From NCBI GenBank assembly GCA_017354095.1, contig JAFMRP010000437.1, positions 1 to 5,238 of the forward strand: DNA of 5,238 nt. Direction: 5' to 3'. The position numbers were made by a program, and so were the translations under genes. Source of the DNA: Ktedonobacteraceae bacterium (lineage in GTDB: Bacteria; Chloroflexota; Ktedonobacteria; Ktedonobacterales; Ktedonobacteraceae). The notes beneath the pieces are model-generated. The model was not told where the DNA came from. It saw only the letters and a program-made list of their open reading frames with translations, and did not search any database. Shown piece by piece: positions 1 to 5,238 of this stretch; the stretch's first letter is position 1; each line of letters starts with the position of its first letter.

Positions 1-7
1 TGATACG

Positions 8-916
8 TTGCTCTCCCACAAGGGGGACGACAGCAACAAGATGGAAACGGAGCCAGCGCGCATGATGCTGAGAGACGCCGTGCTGGCTCAGAATGAAAGG
101 AAACCAGCTCTCATGCACCCTCTCTTGAATCCGGATCAGCAGCAGCCCCCCACCTATTCGCTCGCAGAGCGCGACCGCCGCTGGGCGCTGGCCCGGCAGC
201 TCATGGATGCTGAACAGGTAGACGCGCTTCTCATCTATGGCGAGCGCGAGGGAACCGGACCCGCGCCTTTTGCGCCCGATACCTACTTTACCAACGATCG
301 CCCTGGTGCGCTGGTGATCTTTCCCCGTAATGGGGAACCGGTTGCGCTGTATGATATCCCTGAGATGGCAATTGATCATCTGGAAGCGCGCAGGCGTGGC
401 GAGGAGGTCTGGCTGCAACCAGAGAACGTGCGAGTGGGTCGCTTTGGTCCACAGATTGTCGAGGCTCTTCAGGACTATGGATTGGGACAGAGTAAAATTG
501 GTGTACTGGGGTTTGATCCGTATCCGCCTTTTTATTTCACTGGTGCTCTGGTCCACGGCATCTGGCAAGCAATTACCACCCAGCTTCCCGAAGTGCGTCT
601 CACATCGGTCTGGCGGCGCTTCTACATGATGACCGTGAGCCAGAGTGACGAGGAACTGGCCGTGATTGCCTGGGCTGCTCGCGTGGGGGAACGGATGGCG
701 CAGGCCATGCTGGAGACCGTGCATCCCGACGTCAAAGAGAGCGATCTTTATGCGGCTGCGATGTACACCGCTTTGAGCAGCGGTGTGGTCAGTCCTGGCA
801 TTCTGTTTGCCGCCATCTGTGGGGCCGTGCTGGGTCTGGCACGTACAGGTATTCTGAATGAGCGGCAACATACCGGTAATACCCTTGTGGAACTACAACA
901 GGCCGCCAGTTATTGA
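8..916 (+). pseudogene. M24/creatinase-type peptidase N-terminal fragment fused to DJ-1/PfpI
   Basis: The frame encodes about 302 residues. Residues ~50-265 (from YSLAERDRRW through SPGILF) resemble the creatinase N-terminal domain of Xaa-Pro aminopeptidase-like M24 proteins, including the DALLIYG strand, plus the first helix of the M24 domain (ERMAQAMLETVHPDV). The catalytic pita-bread domain, with its two Asp, one His and two Glu metal ligands, is absent, so peptidase activity is not expected. From about residue 268 the sequence switches to a DJ-1/PfpI C-terminal half (AAICGAVLGLARTGILN) and ends at a TGA at 914. The start is unsettled. The frame is open to the left window edge. TTG at 8 has no clear ribosome site. 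ATG at 41 follows an AGGGGG, and ATG at 113 follows GAAAGGAAA. The first ~45 residues are low in recognisable domain content, so 113 is attractive. The family calls are from motif memory. The fusion could be a translated chimera, but loss of both catalytic contexts argues for a gene remnant. Confidence 0.75.
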
Positions 917-1129
917 GGAGAGATGCTCTATCAGAATCAACCGGCCTTCACCGATGGCAACCTCATTACAGCCAGTGCTATTGCGCCACTTGAGTTCGCC
1001 TATCAGATCTTCAAAAAGCTAGAGGTGTACAGACCTCGAACCCTCGAAGCCTGGTATCAGGTCTATAAGACCAGTGATGCGTCGCATCTTCGAGAATTCT
1101 TTCAATCTGTAACCGAGCCAGGTGCATAA
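812..1129 (+). pseudogene. DJ-1/PfpI family protein, C-terminal half, interrupted by in-frame TGA
   Basis: Read through the TGA at 914-916, this single frame gives a continuous DJ-1/PfpI (type 1 glutamine amidotransferase-like) C-terminal half. It has the nucleophile-elbow segment AAICGAVLGLA with the expected Cys at 818-820, then a GILNERQHTGNT block. After the stop come GEMLYQNQPAFTDGNLITAS, then IAPLEFAYQIFKKL and TLEAWYQVYK, ending at TAA 1127-1129. TDGNLITAS followed by a PLEFA-like block is characteristic of the family. The N-terminal half, with the first strands and the conserved Glu, is missing, replaced by peptidase sequence. The piece after the stop could start at ATG 923 (GAGGAG lies only a few bases upstream), but a 68-residue C-terminal tail lacks the catalytic Cys. 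A single base substitution, for example CGA to TGA, would explain the stop. Most likely a dead gene. Confidence 0.8.
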
Positions 1130-1178
1130 GTCTACTACCTAAGTGCGGCTGTCGTACCAGGCACTAACAGAATATATA

Positions 1179-2510
1179 CTAGCGCTGAAGGGATACGTAG
1201 CGTTGCCAGTTGCGTTGAACGCGTTCGTAGTCGAAGACACGTTGGGCGTTTTCGCGCAGGAGCTGGCGAGCGACAAGCATCGCGGTCTCTTCAGTGAGCC
1301 AGCCTTCGTGGATCAGTTCGGAGAGGGCCTGGGTGATGCCCTGGCGAGCGATGTGGGCGTGGCCTACGACGGGTTCGACCGGGTAGTAGTCGCCACCAAA
1401 ACCAAACAGCTTTGCAGAGGGAACCGTTAACAGCGCCTCTTTGAGGAAGCGCAGAGAGGCCTGAGGGCTCATGAGCCAGGCCCAGCACATATCCAGGTAG
1501 ACATTGCTGTAGTGCTTGGCCAGCGCGATATATTCATGCTGGTACGGATAGCCAATATGCATTAAGATAAAGCTGGCCTGCGGATATGCCTGTAGGAGGG
1601 GACAAAGGTCGGAGGCTGTATTTTTTAGCCGGTCGAGCGGCATCACATTGTTGTCGGCCAGGTAGCCACAATGGAGCTTCATAGGCAGGTGGTAATCGAT
1701 CGCTTTTTGGAGGCAGTAGTGAAAGAGGTGATCTTGCAACGCTTTTTGTTCGGCGGCACTCAAGGCGTTTTTGTCCCTGGCGAGGTGTGAAAAGAGGGGG
1801 GTGGCCTCCTCCTGCGTCACCGGATCAAAGGAGAGGTCGCGCCAATAAGCGGCCTGGGTTTTTACCGCGATCGCACGAGGGCCATAGTGTTCAAAACGGT
1901 GATCGATAATGCGGTACCAATCCTGTAGCGTGCTGGCTTCAGTGTTGGCGATGGTGTTTGGTCCGAGCGCCGTGCACAGGGAGTTGATCGACATATCCTG
2001 GAGGAGCAGGTCTGGATATTCAGTGTCGCATAACATATGCTCTAATGAGTTCACCTGACACGACTCGATATTGGCGACATCGCGCAAGATGGTGGTATAA
2101 AAGCCTTTTTGCGTCCGGGCCTGCATTTTCTCGCTGATCCGCTCTACGGAGCCTTCATCAAGGTGGTCTTCTTGAAAGAGCTGGCGGAGCGTATGCTCAA
2201 CAGCAAGAAAATAAGCGGTATTGCGGGTACGCTGGTAGTAGGGCTCGAAGAGGCGCCATTTGTCCTTTGGGCTGAGGTGGGGGGAGAAGAATTGCCGGGC
2301 CTCTTCGCGAGAGAAGCCGACGCTGTACAGGTCGTGGAGCGCGTAGTGGTGATAGAGATAGGACCAATCGTTGCAGGGATAGAACGGGTCATCTGGATCG
2401 GGTCCGGCGAGCCGTCGCGACTCTTCGATAAGGTGCTCATGCGTGTCGAGGATAGGTGTTTGCTGAACAAATTGCTCAAGAGTGGAGATGATATCCTGGC
2501 TGCGCATCAA
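1179..2510 (-). CDS. Amidohydrolase (Amidohydro_2 / FluG-like TIM-barrel metal hydrolase)
   Basis: A predicted cytoplasmic metal-dependent hydrolase of about 443 residues; substrate unknown. Amidohydrolase-superfamily ligands appear in the expected order: HxH at residues 24-26 (ILDTHEHL, strand 1), Lys217 (AIAVKTQAAYWR, a candidate carboxylated lysine), His280 (MKLHCGYL), His318 (LMHIGYPY) and Asp374 (FGFGGDYYP, strand 8). The block from HIGYPY through SNVYLDMCW to the strand-8 Asp resembles the N-terminal amidohydrolase domain of FluG-type proteins, in which this domain is fused to glutamine synthetase; no synthetase domain follows here. Uronate isomerase is a more distant relative. There is no signal peptide or membrane segment. 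Start: TTG at 2508-2510 is immediately followed by ATG at 2505-2507. An AAAGGA lies 7 bases from the TTG and 10 from the ATG, so either could serve. The gene is convergent with the peptidase/DJ-1 remnant and divergent from the oxidoreductase. No intrinsic terminator is visible in the 49 bases after its stop. Length and motifs suggest it is intact. Confidence 0.85.
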   Translation of the reverse strand: MMRSQDIISTLEQFVQQTPILDTHEHLIEESRRLAGPDPDDPFYPCNDWSYLYHHYALHDLYSVGFSREEARQFFSPHLSPKDKWRLFEPYYQRTRNTAYFLAVEHTLRQLFQEDHLDEGSVERISEKMQARTQKGFYTTILRDVANIESCQVNSLEHMLCDTEYPDLLLQDMSINSLCTALGPNTIANTEASTLQDWYRIIDHRFEHYGPRAIAVKTQAAYWRDLSFDPVTQEEATPLFSHLARDKNALSAAEQKALQDHLFHYCLQKAIDYHLPMKLHCGYLADNNVMPLDRLKNTASDLCPLLQAYPQASFILMHIGYPYQHEYIALAKHYSNVYLDMCWAWLMSPQASLRFLKEALLTVPSAKLFGFGGDYYPVEPVVGHAHIARQGITQALSELIHEGWLTEETAMLVARQLLRENAQRVFDYERVQRNWQRYVSLQR

Positions 2511-2615
2511 TGGTCAATCCTTTCGGTCGTGGATGCTTCACGACGTGGACAGTAACAGCGCTATGGTGGTGCGCTGGTTAAGATATCGAGAAAACCTTAT
2601 TTTTTTGTTACAGCA

Positions 2616-2624
2616 ATTGTAGCA
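2616..2624 (-). promoter_or_regulatory. Candidate extended -10 promoter for the amidohydrolase gene
   Basis: On the minus strand this reads TGCTACAAT: a TGn extension followed by TACAAT, five of six matches to the sigma-70 -10 consensus. No good -35 sits 16-18 bases upstream, which the TGn extension could compensate for. Transcription would start near 2608, giving a leader of about 100 bases before the TTG/ATG start. Short inverted arms (GCAAT at 2613-2617, ATTGC at 2628-2632) straddle the site and could be a weak operator. This is a consensus match only. Confidence 0.35.
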
Positions 2625-2732
2625 TATATTGCAAATTTTCTGGGTCGAGTAGATACGTGGGTTTTGGCAAAAGGGGTGGGGGGATAGTTTTTTTGGGGAA
2701 TCGATGTAATGCTTCAACTACCTCAAACTGTC

Positions 2733-2763
2733 ACAGAAGATGAACGCATCCTGACAGAAGATG
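2733..2763 (+). repeat. Direct repeat ACAGAAGATG, two copies 21 bp apart
   Basis: ACAGAAGATG occurs at 2733-2742 and again at 2754-2763. The 21-bp centre-to-centre distance is two helical turns, putting both copies on the same face of the DNA. The second copy overlaps the loop of the 2748-2770 inverted repeat. This could be a tandem operator; no regulator gene lies nearby to assign it to. Confidence 0.45.
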
Positions 2764-2770
2764 TCAGGAT
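2748..2770. repeat. Perfect 9-bp inverted repeat
   Basis: Arms ATCCTGACA (2748-2756) and TGTCAGGAT (2762-2770) are exact reverse complements separated by GAAGA. There is no T-run on either side in either orientation, so an intrinsic terminator is unlikely. The symmetric arms suit a dimeric regulator binding site or a transcript hairpin. The site lies about 240 bases upstream of the amidohydrolase start and 280 upstream of the oxidoreductase start. Confidence 0.6.
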
Positions 2771-2900
2771 AGTGGTGGTAGACTAGCCAAAGACAAGCTG
2801 AGAGAAACACATAACAGAGGGAAGGTTTCTGCGGCCATACGAGCGAGTATCAGTATTCCAAATAGCTTGTACACAGCCTGATATGCCCAAAGCAGTCAAG

Positions 2901-2914
2901 CCTTTGTGCAAAGG
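2901..2914. repeat. Near-palindrome CCTTTG-TG-CAAAGG
   Basis: Six-base arms are exact reverse complements around a 2-base centre. It lies 10 bases upstream of a perfect TTGACA (2925-2930), which however lacks a matching -10 at 16-18 bases. A small operator is possible; chance occurrence is also plausible. Confidence 0.3.
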
Positions 2915-3031
2915 GTTCGCTCTGTTGACAATGGTGTTTTTCTGTGGGCAACGTTTCCTTCTACATACACATCTTTTGCAGTTTTTCTCTAAATTTTTTA
3001 GGACTGTCATGAATAGAAGCGTATTCTAGAA

Positions 3032-3037
3032 AAGGAG
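3032..3037 (+). promoter_or_regulatory. Ribosome binding site of the oxidoreductase gene, within a potential hairpin
   Basis: AAGGAG, extended to AAAGGAGAGG at 3031-3040, precedes the ATG at 3050 and fixes that start. The same bases can pair downstream: GGAGAG (3034-3039) with CTCTTC (3043-3048) around a 3-base loop, with one G-U pair. The stem ends one base before the start codon and would mask the Shine-Dalgarno. Confidence 0.65.
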
Positions 3038-3049
3038 AGGTCCTCTTCC

Positions 3050-4120
3050 ATGTACGATGTGATTGTTGTCGGCGCTCGCTGTGCCGGGGCACCAACCGCC
3101 ATGTTGTTGGCACGCAAAGGCTACCGGGTGCTGCTCGTCGATAAAGCGACATTCCCCAGCGATACCATGTCCAGTCATTTCCTCCAGGCATGGGGAGCAG
3201 CTCATCTCAAGCGCTGGGGAATGTTAGAGCGCATCGTTGCGACCGGGTGCCCGGAGATCAGGAGCAGAACCATTGATGTTGGTCCTACCTCATTCACTGA
3301 TGCAGTCGAGCCTACAGATGGAGTTGCCGCTTGCTATGCTCCACGACGGATCATACTTGATCAGATCCTTGTCAACGCGGCTGTCGAGGCGGGAGTTGAC
3401 CTGCGGGAAGGCTTCCATGTGCAAGAATTGCTCTGGGAGGAAGAACAGGTAACCGGAATACGCGGTTTCCAGGTTGGTGGCAAAGAGATCAGCGAGAAGG
3501 CGACGCTCGTAATAGGGGCCGATGGGAAGCGTTCGGTGGTGGCACGCCTCGTCCAGGCTCCCACTTACTCGGTTGCACCCACCTTTACCTGTGGCTATTA
3601 TAGCTACTGGAGCGGTGTTTCACTGGAAGGGCAAGAAATCTATCAGCGCGATCAGCGCGCCATCATTACCTTTCCCACGAATGACAAGAAAGTAGTGGTT
3701 GCTGTGCAATGGCCGAGCGCCCAGTTCGATGAAGTTCGGCGCAATATCAAAGGTCACTTTCTGGAGACGCTTGAGCAGTATACTCCACATCTTGCCACAC
3801 GGCTACGAGAGGGCGAGCAAGCGGAACGCTTCATTGGAACGGGGGATCTTCCCAACTTTTTCCGTCGTGCCTATGGGCCAGGCTGGGCACTGGCTGGAGA
3901 CGCGGGTCATTGCAAAGATCCTATTCTGGCGCATGGGATGAGTGACGCCTTCCGGGATGCTCAACTGCTTGCCGACGCGGTCGAGAACGGGATCTCCAAT
4001 AAATGTTCTCTGCAAGAGGCGCTGGCCGATTATGAACAACGACGCAATGAGGATGCAGAGCCTCTCTACGAGTTTAACTGCCAGATGGCAAGGCTCGAAG
4101 CCCCTTCTCACGATGGGTAA
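3050..4120 (+). CDS. FAD-dependent oxidoreductase (FAD_binding_3 / geranylgeranyl reductase-like), probably C-terminally truncated
   Basis: A 356-residue cytoplasmic flavoprotein of the group A monooxygenase / geranylgeranyl-reductase-like fold. Substrate unknown. Residues 2-31 form the dinucleotide-binding strand-turn-helix (YDVIVVGARCAGAPTAMLLA) ending in the acidic LLVDKA, in the GARxAGxP variant typical of this subgroup. The DG motif is at 153-166 (LVIGADGKRSVVAR). The GD motif is at 279-304 (GDAGHCKDPILAHGMSDAF), which binds the FAD ribityl and pyrophosphate. The ATG at 3050 is set by a strong AAGGAG. The protein stops at LEAPSHDG. From memory, relatives carry roughly 30-40 more residues after this LEAPS-like point, so the native C-terminus appears replaced by a few unrelated residues next to the IS630 element. 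All cofactor motifs lie upstream of the cut, so the product might still fold. It is divergent from the amidohydrolase with no visible operon partner. Confidence 0.85.
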   Translation: MYDVIVVGARCAGAPTAMLLARKGYRVLLVDKATFPSDTMSSHFLQAWGAAHLKRWGMLERIVATGCPEIRSRTIDVGPTSFTDAVEPTDGVAACYAPRRIILDQILVNAAVEAGVDLREGFHVQELLWEEEQVTGIRGFQVGGKEISEKATLVIGADGKRSVVARLVQAPTYSVAPTFTCGYYSYWSGVSLEGQEIYQRDQRAIITFPTNDKKVVVAVQWPSAQFDEVRRNIKGHFLETLEQYTPHLATRLREGEQAERFIGTGDLPNFFRRAYGPGWALAGDAGHCKDPILAHGMSDAFRDAQLLADAVENGISNKCSLQEALADYEQRRNEDAEPLYEFNCQMARLEAPSHDG

Positions 4121-4221
4121 CCCCAGGTTCGCGTGTCCTGCGGAGCAATTCCGCGGAGGCCAGAGAGCGACTAGCCTCCAGAACAAGAACGCTCTCGCAC
4201 TCCTCGTTCTTAGTGCTTGAA

Positions 4222-4261
4222 AATCTGGCACGGATTCTGAGCGATCTGTAGCAATCTGGCA
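4222..4261 (+). repeat. Direct repeat AATCTGGCA, two copies
   Basis: AATCTGGCA occurs at 4222-4230 and 4253-4261, 31 bases apart, with a related GATCTG in between (4243-4248). Its position in the transposase leader fits a subterminal transposase-binding repeat of the IS element, but this cannot be tested without the right end. Confidence 0.35.
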
Positions 4262-4320
4262 AATTGCATTCCGAGCTATTTTTGCAGTGATTCCAGTCTT
4301 ACCTCTAGGAGATGCAGTAG

Positions 4321-4326
4321 AAGGAG
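4321..4326 (+). promoter_or_regulatory. Ribosome binding site of the transposase
   Basis: AAGGAG lies 7 bases before the ATG at 4334, an optimal spacing that supports this start over internal ATGs. Confidence 0.7.
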
Positions 4327-4333
4327 TGCTGTC

Positions 4334-5238
4334 ATGAGAACCTCTCACTACACCTACCCCGTAAGATTGAATGAGGAGCAGTGTCGATGGTTGGAGACGA
4401 TGATACATATGAGTGGTACTCCAGCCAAACACTACTTAGTGGCGCGTGTGTTGCTGATGAGCGATCAGCGCCAGGGTGAACCCAGTCACACCGATGGGCA
4501 GATTGCCGAGGCGCTCTCCATCAGTCGCCGTACCGTGATTCGCATCAAGCAGCGTTTTGTGCAAGGGAGCCTGGAGGTAGCCCTCACCGGAAGCTTCCCA
4601 CGCGAACGTCCCGAACGCCAGTGCCTGGATGGCAAGGGAGAAGCCCAACTCATTCATCTGGCCTGTAGCCAGGCTCCTGATGGGCGGCAGCGCTGGACGC
4701 TCGAACTGTTAGCCGACCGAATGGTGCGCTTGGGCTATGTGGAGCATATTAGCCCGGAAACGGTCAGAAAGACGCTCAAAAAAACGAACTCAAACCGTGG
4801 CTCAAGAAATCCTGGTGCTTTCCAAAGGAGGCAGACGGAGATTTTGTCTATCATATGGAGGATGTGCTCGATGTGTACTGTCAGCCCTATGACCCGGCAG
4901 TTCCCAGGATCTGTATGGATGAGATGGGCAAGAATCTGGTCAAAGACAAATATGCGCCGGAGCCAGCCAAACCCGGACAAGTGGCACGGGAAGACTATAC
5001 CTTCGAGAAAGAGGGGCGCGCTAATCTCTTCATTGCCTACGAACCCCTGGTAGGCAAACGCTGCCTGAAAGTCACCGAGCACCGCACGAAGCAAGACTGG
5101 GCGCTGTTCATGCGAGAGGTCCTTGAAGAGCGCTACCCCAAAGCAAGCAAAGTGGTCGTTGTGATGGACAATCTCAATACGCACACGCCTGCTTCGTTTT
5201 ACGAGGTGTTTCCGCCAGAGCAGGCCAAAGCCCTCATC
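4334..5238 (+). CDS. IS630-family transposase, two frames joined at an A-run, 3' end outside window
   Basis: DDE-type transposase for cut-and-paste movement of the surrounding IS. Frame one (from ATG 4334) carries the DNA-binding part: a helix-turn-helix at residues ~53-76 (DGQIAEALSISRRTVIRIKQ), then a second winged-helix region (RWTLELLADRM to SPETVRKTLKK, ~120-150). Past 4784 this frame turns to unrelated sequence and stops at 5051-5053. The true continuation is the -1 frame, entered with AAC at 4783: NELKPWLKKSW, then VYHMEDVLDVY, first catalytic Asp in ICMDE (GAT 4918-4920), LFIAYEPLVGKR, and second catalytic Asp in VVMDNLNTHTPAS (GAC 5167-5169). It is open to the window end; the third acidic residue lies beyond. 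The -1 frame carries standard IS630 motifs without further stops, so only the single shift separates the halves. Frame one alone would be a 239-residue protein lacking catalytic residues. Confidence 0.9.
4778..4785 (+). other. Frameshift site in the transposase (seven A then C)
   Basis: The upstream frame reads CTC AAA AAA ACG. The family-like protein needs CTC AAA AAA AAC GAA CTC, obtained by slipping back one base or by one extra A in the transcript. The base before the run is C, so a canonical two-tRNA X-XXY-YYZ slip is not ideal. Single-tRNA slippage or RNA-polymerase slippage on A7 fits better. An inactivating deletion or a homopolymer sequencing error would look the same. Confidence 0.75.

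Larger units (their letters stand above)
2511..3049. other. Divergent intergenic region, 539 bp
   Basis: This separates the minus-strand amidohydrolase from the plus-strand oxidoreductase and should hold both promoters. No convincing gene is present: the one longer minus-strand open frame, 2783-3010, has no family motif I recognise. Contents: an AT-rich tract at 2590-2640 with a candidate minus-strand extended -10; runs of G and T around 2675-2695; a direct-repeat and inverted-repeat cluster at 2733-2770; a near-palindrome at 2901-2914; and an AT-rich stretch at 2970-3000 just before the oxidoreductase leader. Five hundred bases is long for two simple promoters, so eroded mobile or coding sequence may be included. 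Confidence 0.6.
4121..4333 (+). other. Structured non-coding stretch between oxidoreductase and transposase
   Basis: It probably contains the left end and leader of the IS element. Three tandem potential hairpins occupy 4138-4214. Stem 1 pairs 4138-4144 with 4150-4156 (7 bp, one G-U, loop GCAAT). Stem 2 pairs 4155-4163 with 4171-4179 (9 positions, one mismatch). Stem 3 pairs 4183-4191 with 4205-4214 (9 bp with a bulged A). Stems 1 and 2 share two bases, so they compete. GAGAGCG (4163-4169) can also pair with CGCTCTC at 4190-4196, giving an alternative fold. None is followed by a T-run, so a classic terminator is not supported. A 9-bp direct repeat lies further right. Confidence 0.5.
4121..5238 (+). 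mobile_element. IS630-family insertion sequence (IS630/Tc1-mariner), partial
   Basis: Identified by its transposase. The right end, the last catalytic residue and the right terminal repeat lie beyond the window, so terminal inverted repeats cannot be paired and the left boundary is unresolved. It should fall between about 4100, where the oxidoreductase diverges from its family, and 4320. IS630 elements insert at and duplicate a TA dinucleotide; a TA at 4118-4119, in the stop codon of the oxidoreductase frame, is one possible junction. The start given here is a working guess. Confidence 0.6.

Noticed and set aside
1143..1430. Plus-strand open frame of 95 codons inside the amidohydrolase gene
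   Set aside because: It lies antisense to the amidohydrolase, shows no recognisable motif, and is explained by the codon bias of the gene on the other strand. The same holds for 2109-2555.
2576..2607. Possible rho-independent terminator (GGTT...AACC followed by a T-run)
   Set aside because: The stem is only about 4 bp with a long loop, and no plus-strand gene ends nearby.
2925..2930. Perfect TTGACA as -35 box for the oxidoreductase gene
   Set aside because: No acceptable -10 hexamer lies 16-18 bases downstream (the sequence there is around GGCAACG), so it is not called as a promoter.
2783..3010. Minus-strand open frame of 75 codons in the intergenic region
   Set aside because: The composition (many Arg, Lys and Cys) and absence of any family motif or good ribosome site do not support a gene. 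A remnant of some eroded element cannot be excluded.
4121..4333. CRISPR-like or attC-like interpretation of the repeats before the transposase
   Set aside because: There are only two short direct repeats with no regular spacers, and no integrase or Cas gene; an IS leader explains the location better.
3803..4432. Minus-strand open frame of 209 codons spanning the oxidoreductase end and transposase start
   Set aside because: It is antisense to two well-supported genes and crosses the gene boundary and the non-coding gap; the translation shows no domain-like pattern.
4735..5184. Minus-strand open frame of 149 codons opposite the transposase
   Set aside because: It is the reverse-strand shadow of the transposase catalytic region, whose plus-strand reading contains the IS630 Asp motifs.

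Overview
The window reads as a piece of a mid-to-high GC bacterial chromosome carrying several decayed or interrupted genes. The protein families present (a creatinase-type peptidase, a DJ-1/PfpI protein, a FluG-like amidohydrolase, a GARxAGxP-type flavoprotein and an IS630 transposase) would fit a soil Chloroflexota of the Ktedonobacteria type. Actinobacteria with similar gene content cannot be excluded. This assignment rests on family resemblance only; no rRNA or other marker gene is present.

Layout. (1) Positions 1-1129, plus strand: a chimeric reading frame. The N-terminal domain of an M24/creatinase-type peptidase (Xaa-Pro aminopeptidase family) runs directly, in frame, into the C-terminal half of a DJ-1/PfpI protein. 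The DJ-1 part is then cut by an in-frame TGA at 914-916 and continues in the same frame to a TAA at 1127-1129. I read this as a deletion scar joining two once separate genes, followed by a nonsense mutation. (2) 1179-2510, minus strand, convergent with the first: an apparently intact amidohydrolase of the Amidohydro_2 / FluG-like type with a full set of candidate metal ligands. (3) 2511-3049: a 539-bp divergent intergenic region with a possible extended -10 promoter for the amidohydrolase, a perfect 9-bp inverted repeat, a 10-bp direct repeat at 21-bp spacing and a near-palindrome. (4) 3050-4120, plus strand: an FAD-dependent oxidoreductase with all three flavin motifs, a strong Shine-Dalgarno that can fold into a hairpin, and a C-terminus that looks cut short. 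(5) 4121-4333: a short region of tandem potential hairpins and a 9-bp direct repeat. (6) 4334 to the window end: an IS630-family transposase whose two halves lie in different frames, joined at a run of seven A residues. It runs off the right edge.

How they relate. No shared pathway is evident. The amidohydrolase and the oxidoreductase are divergently transcribed and could share regulatory DNA, but nothing shows they act together. The most informative signals concern genome plasticity: the gene fusion by deletion, the IS element next to a probably truncated flavoprotein gene, and the transposase frameshift. I see no convincing new multi-gene system here.
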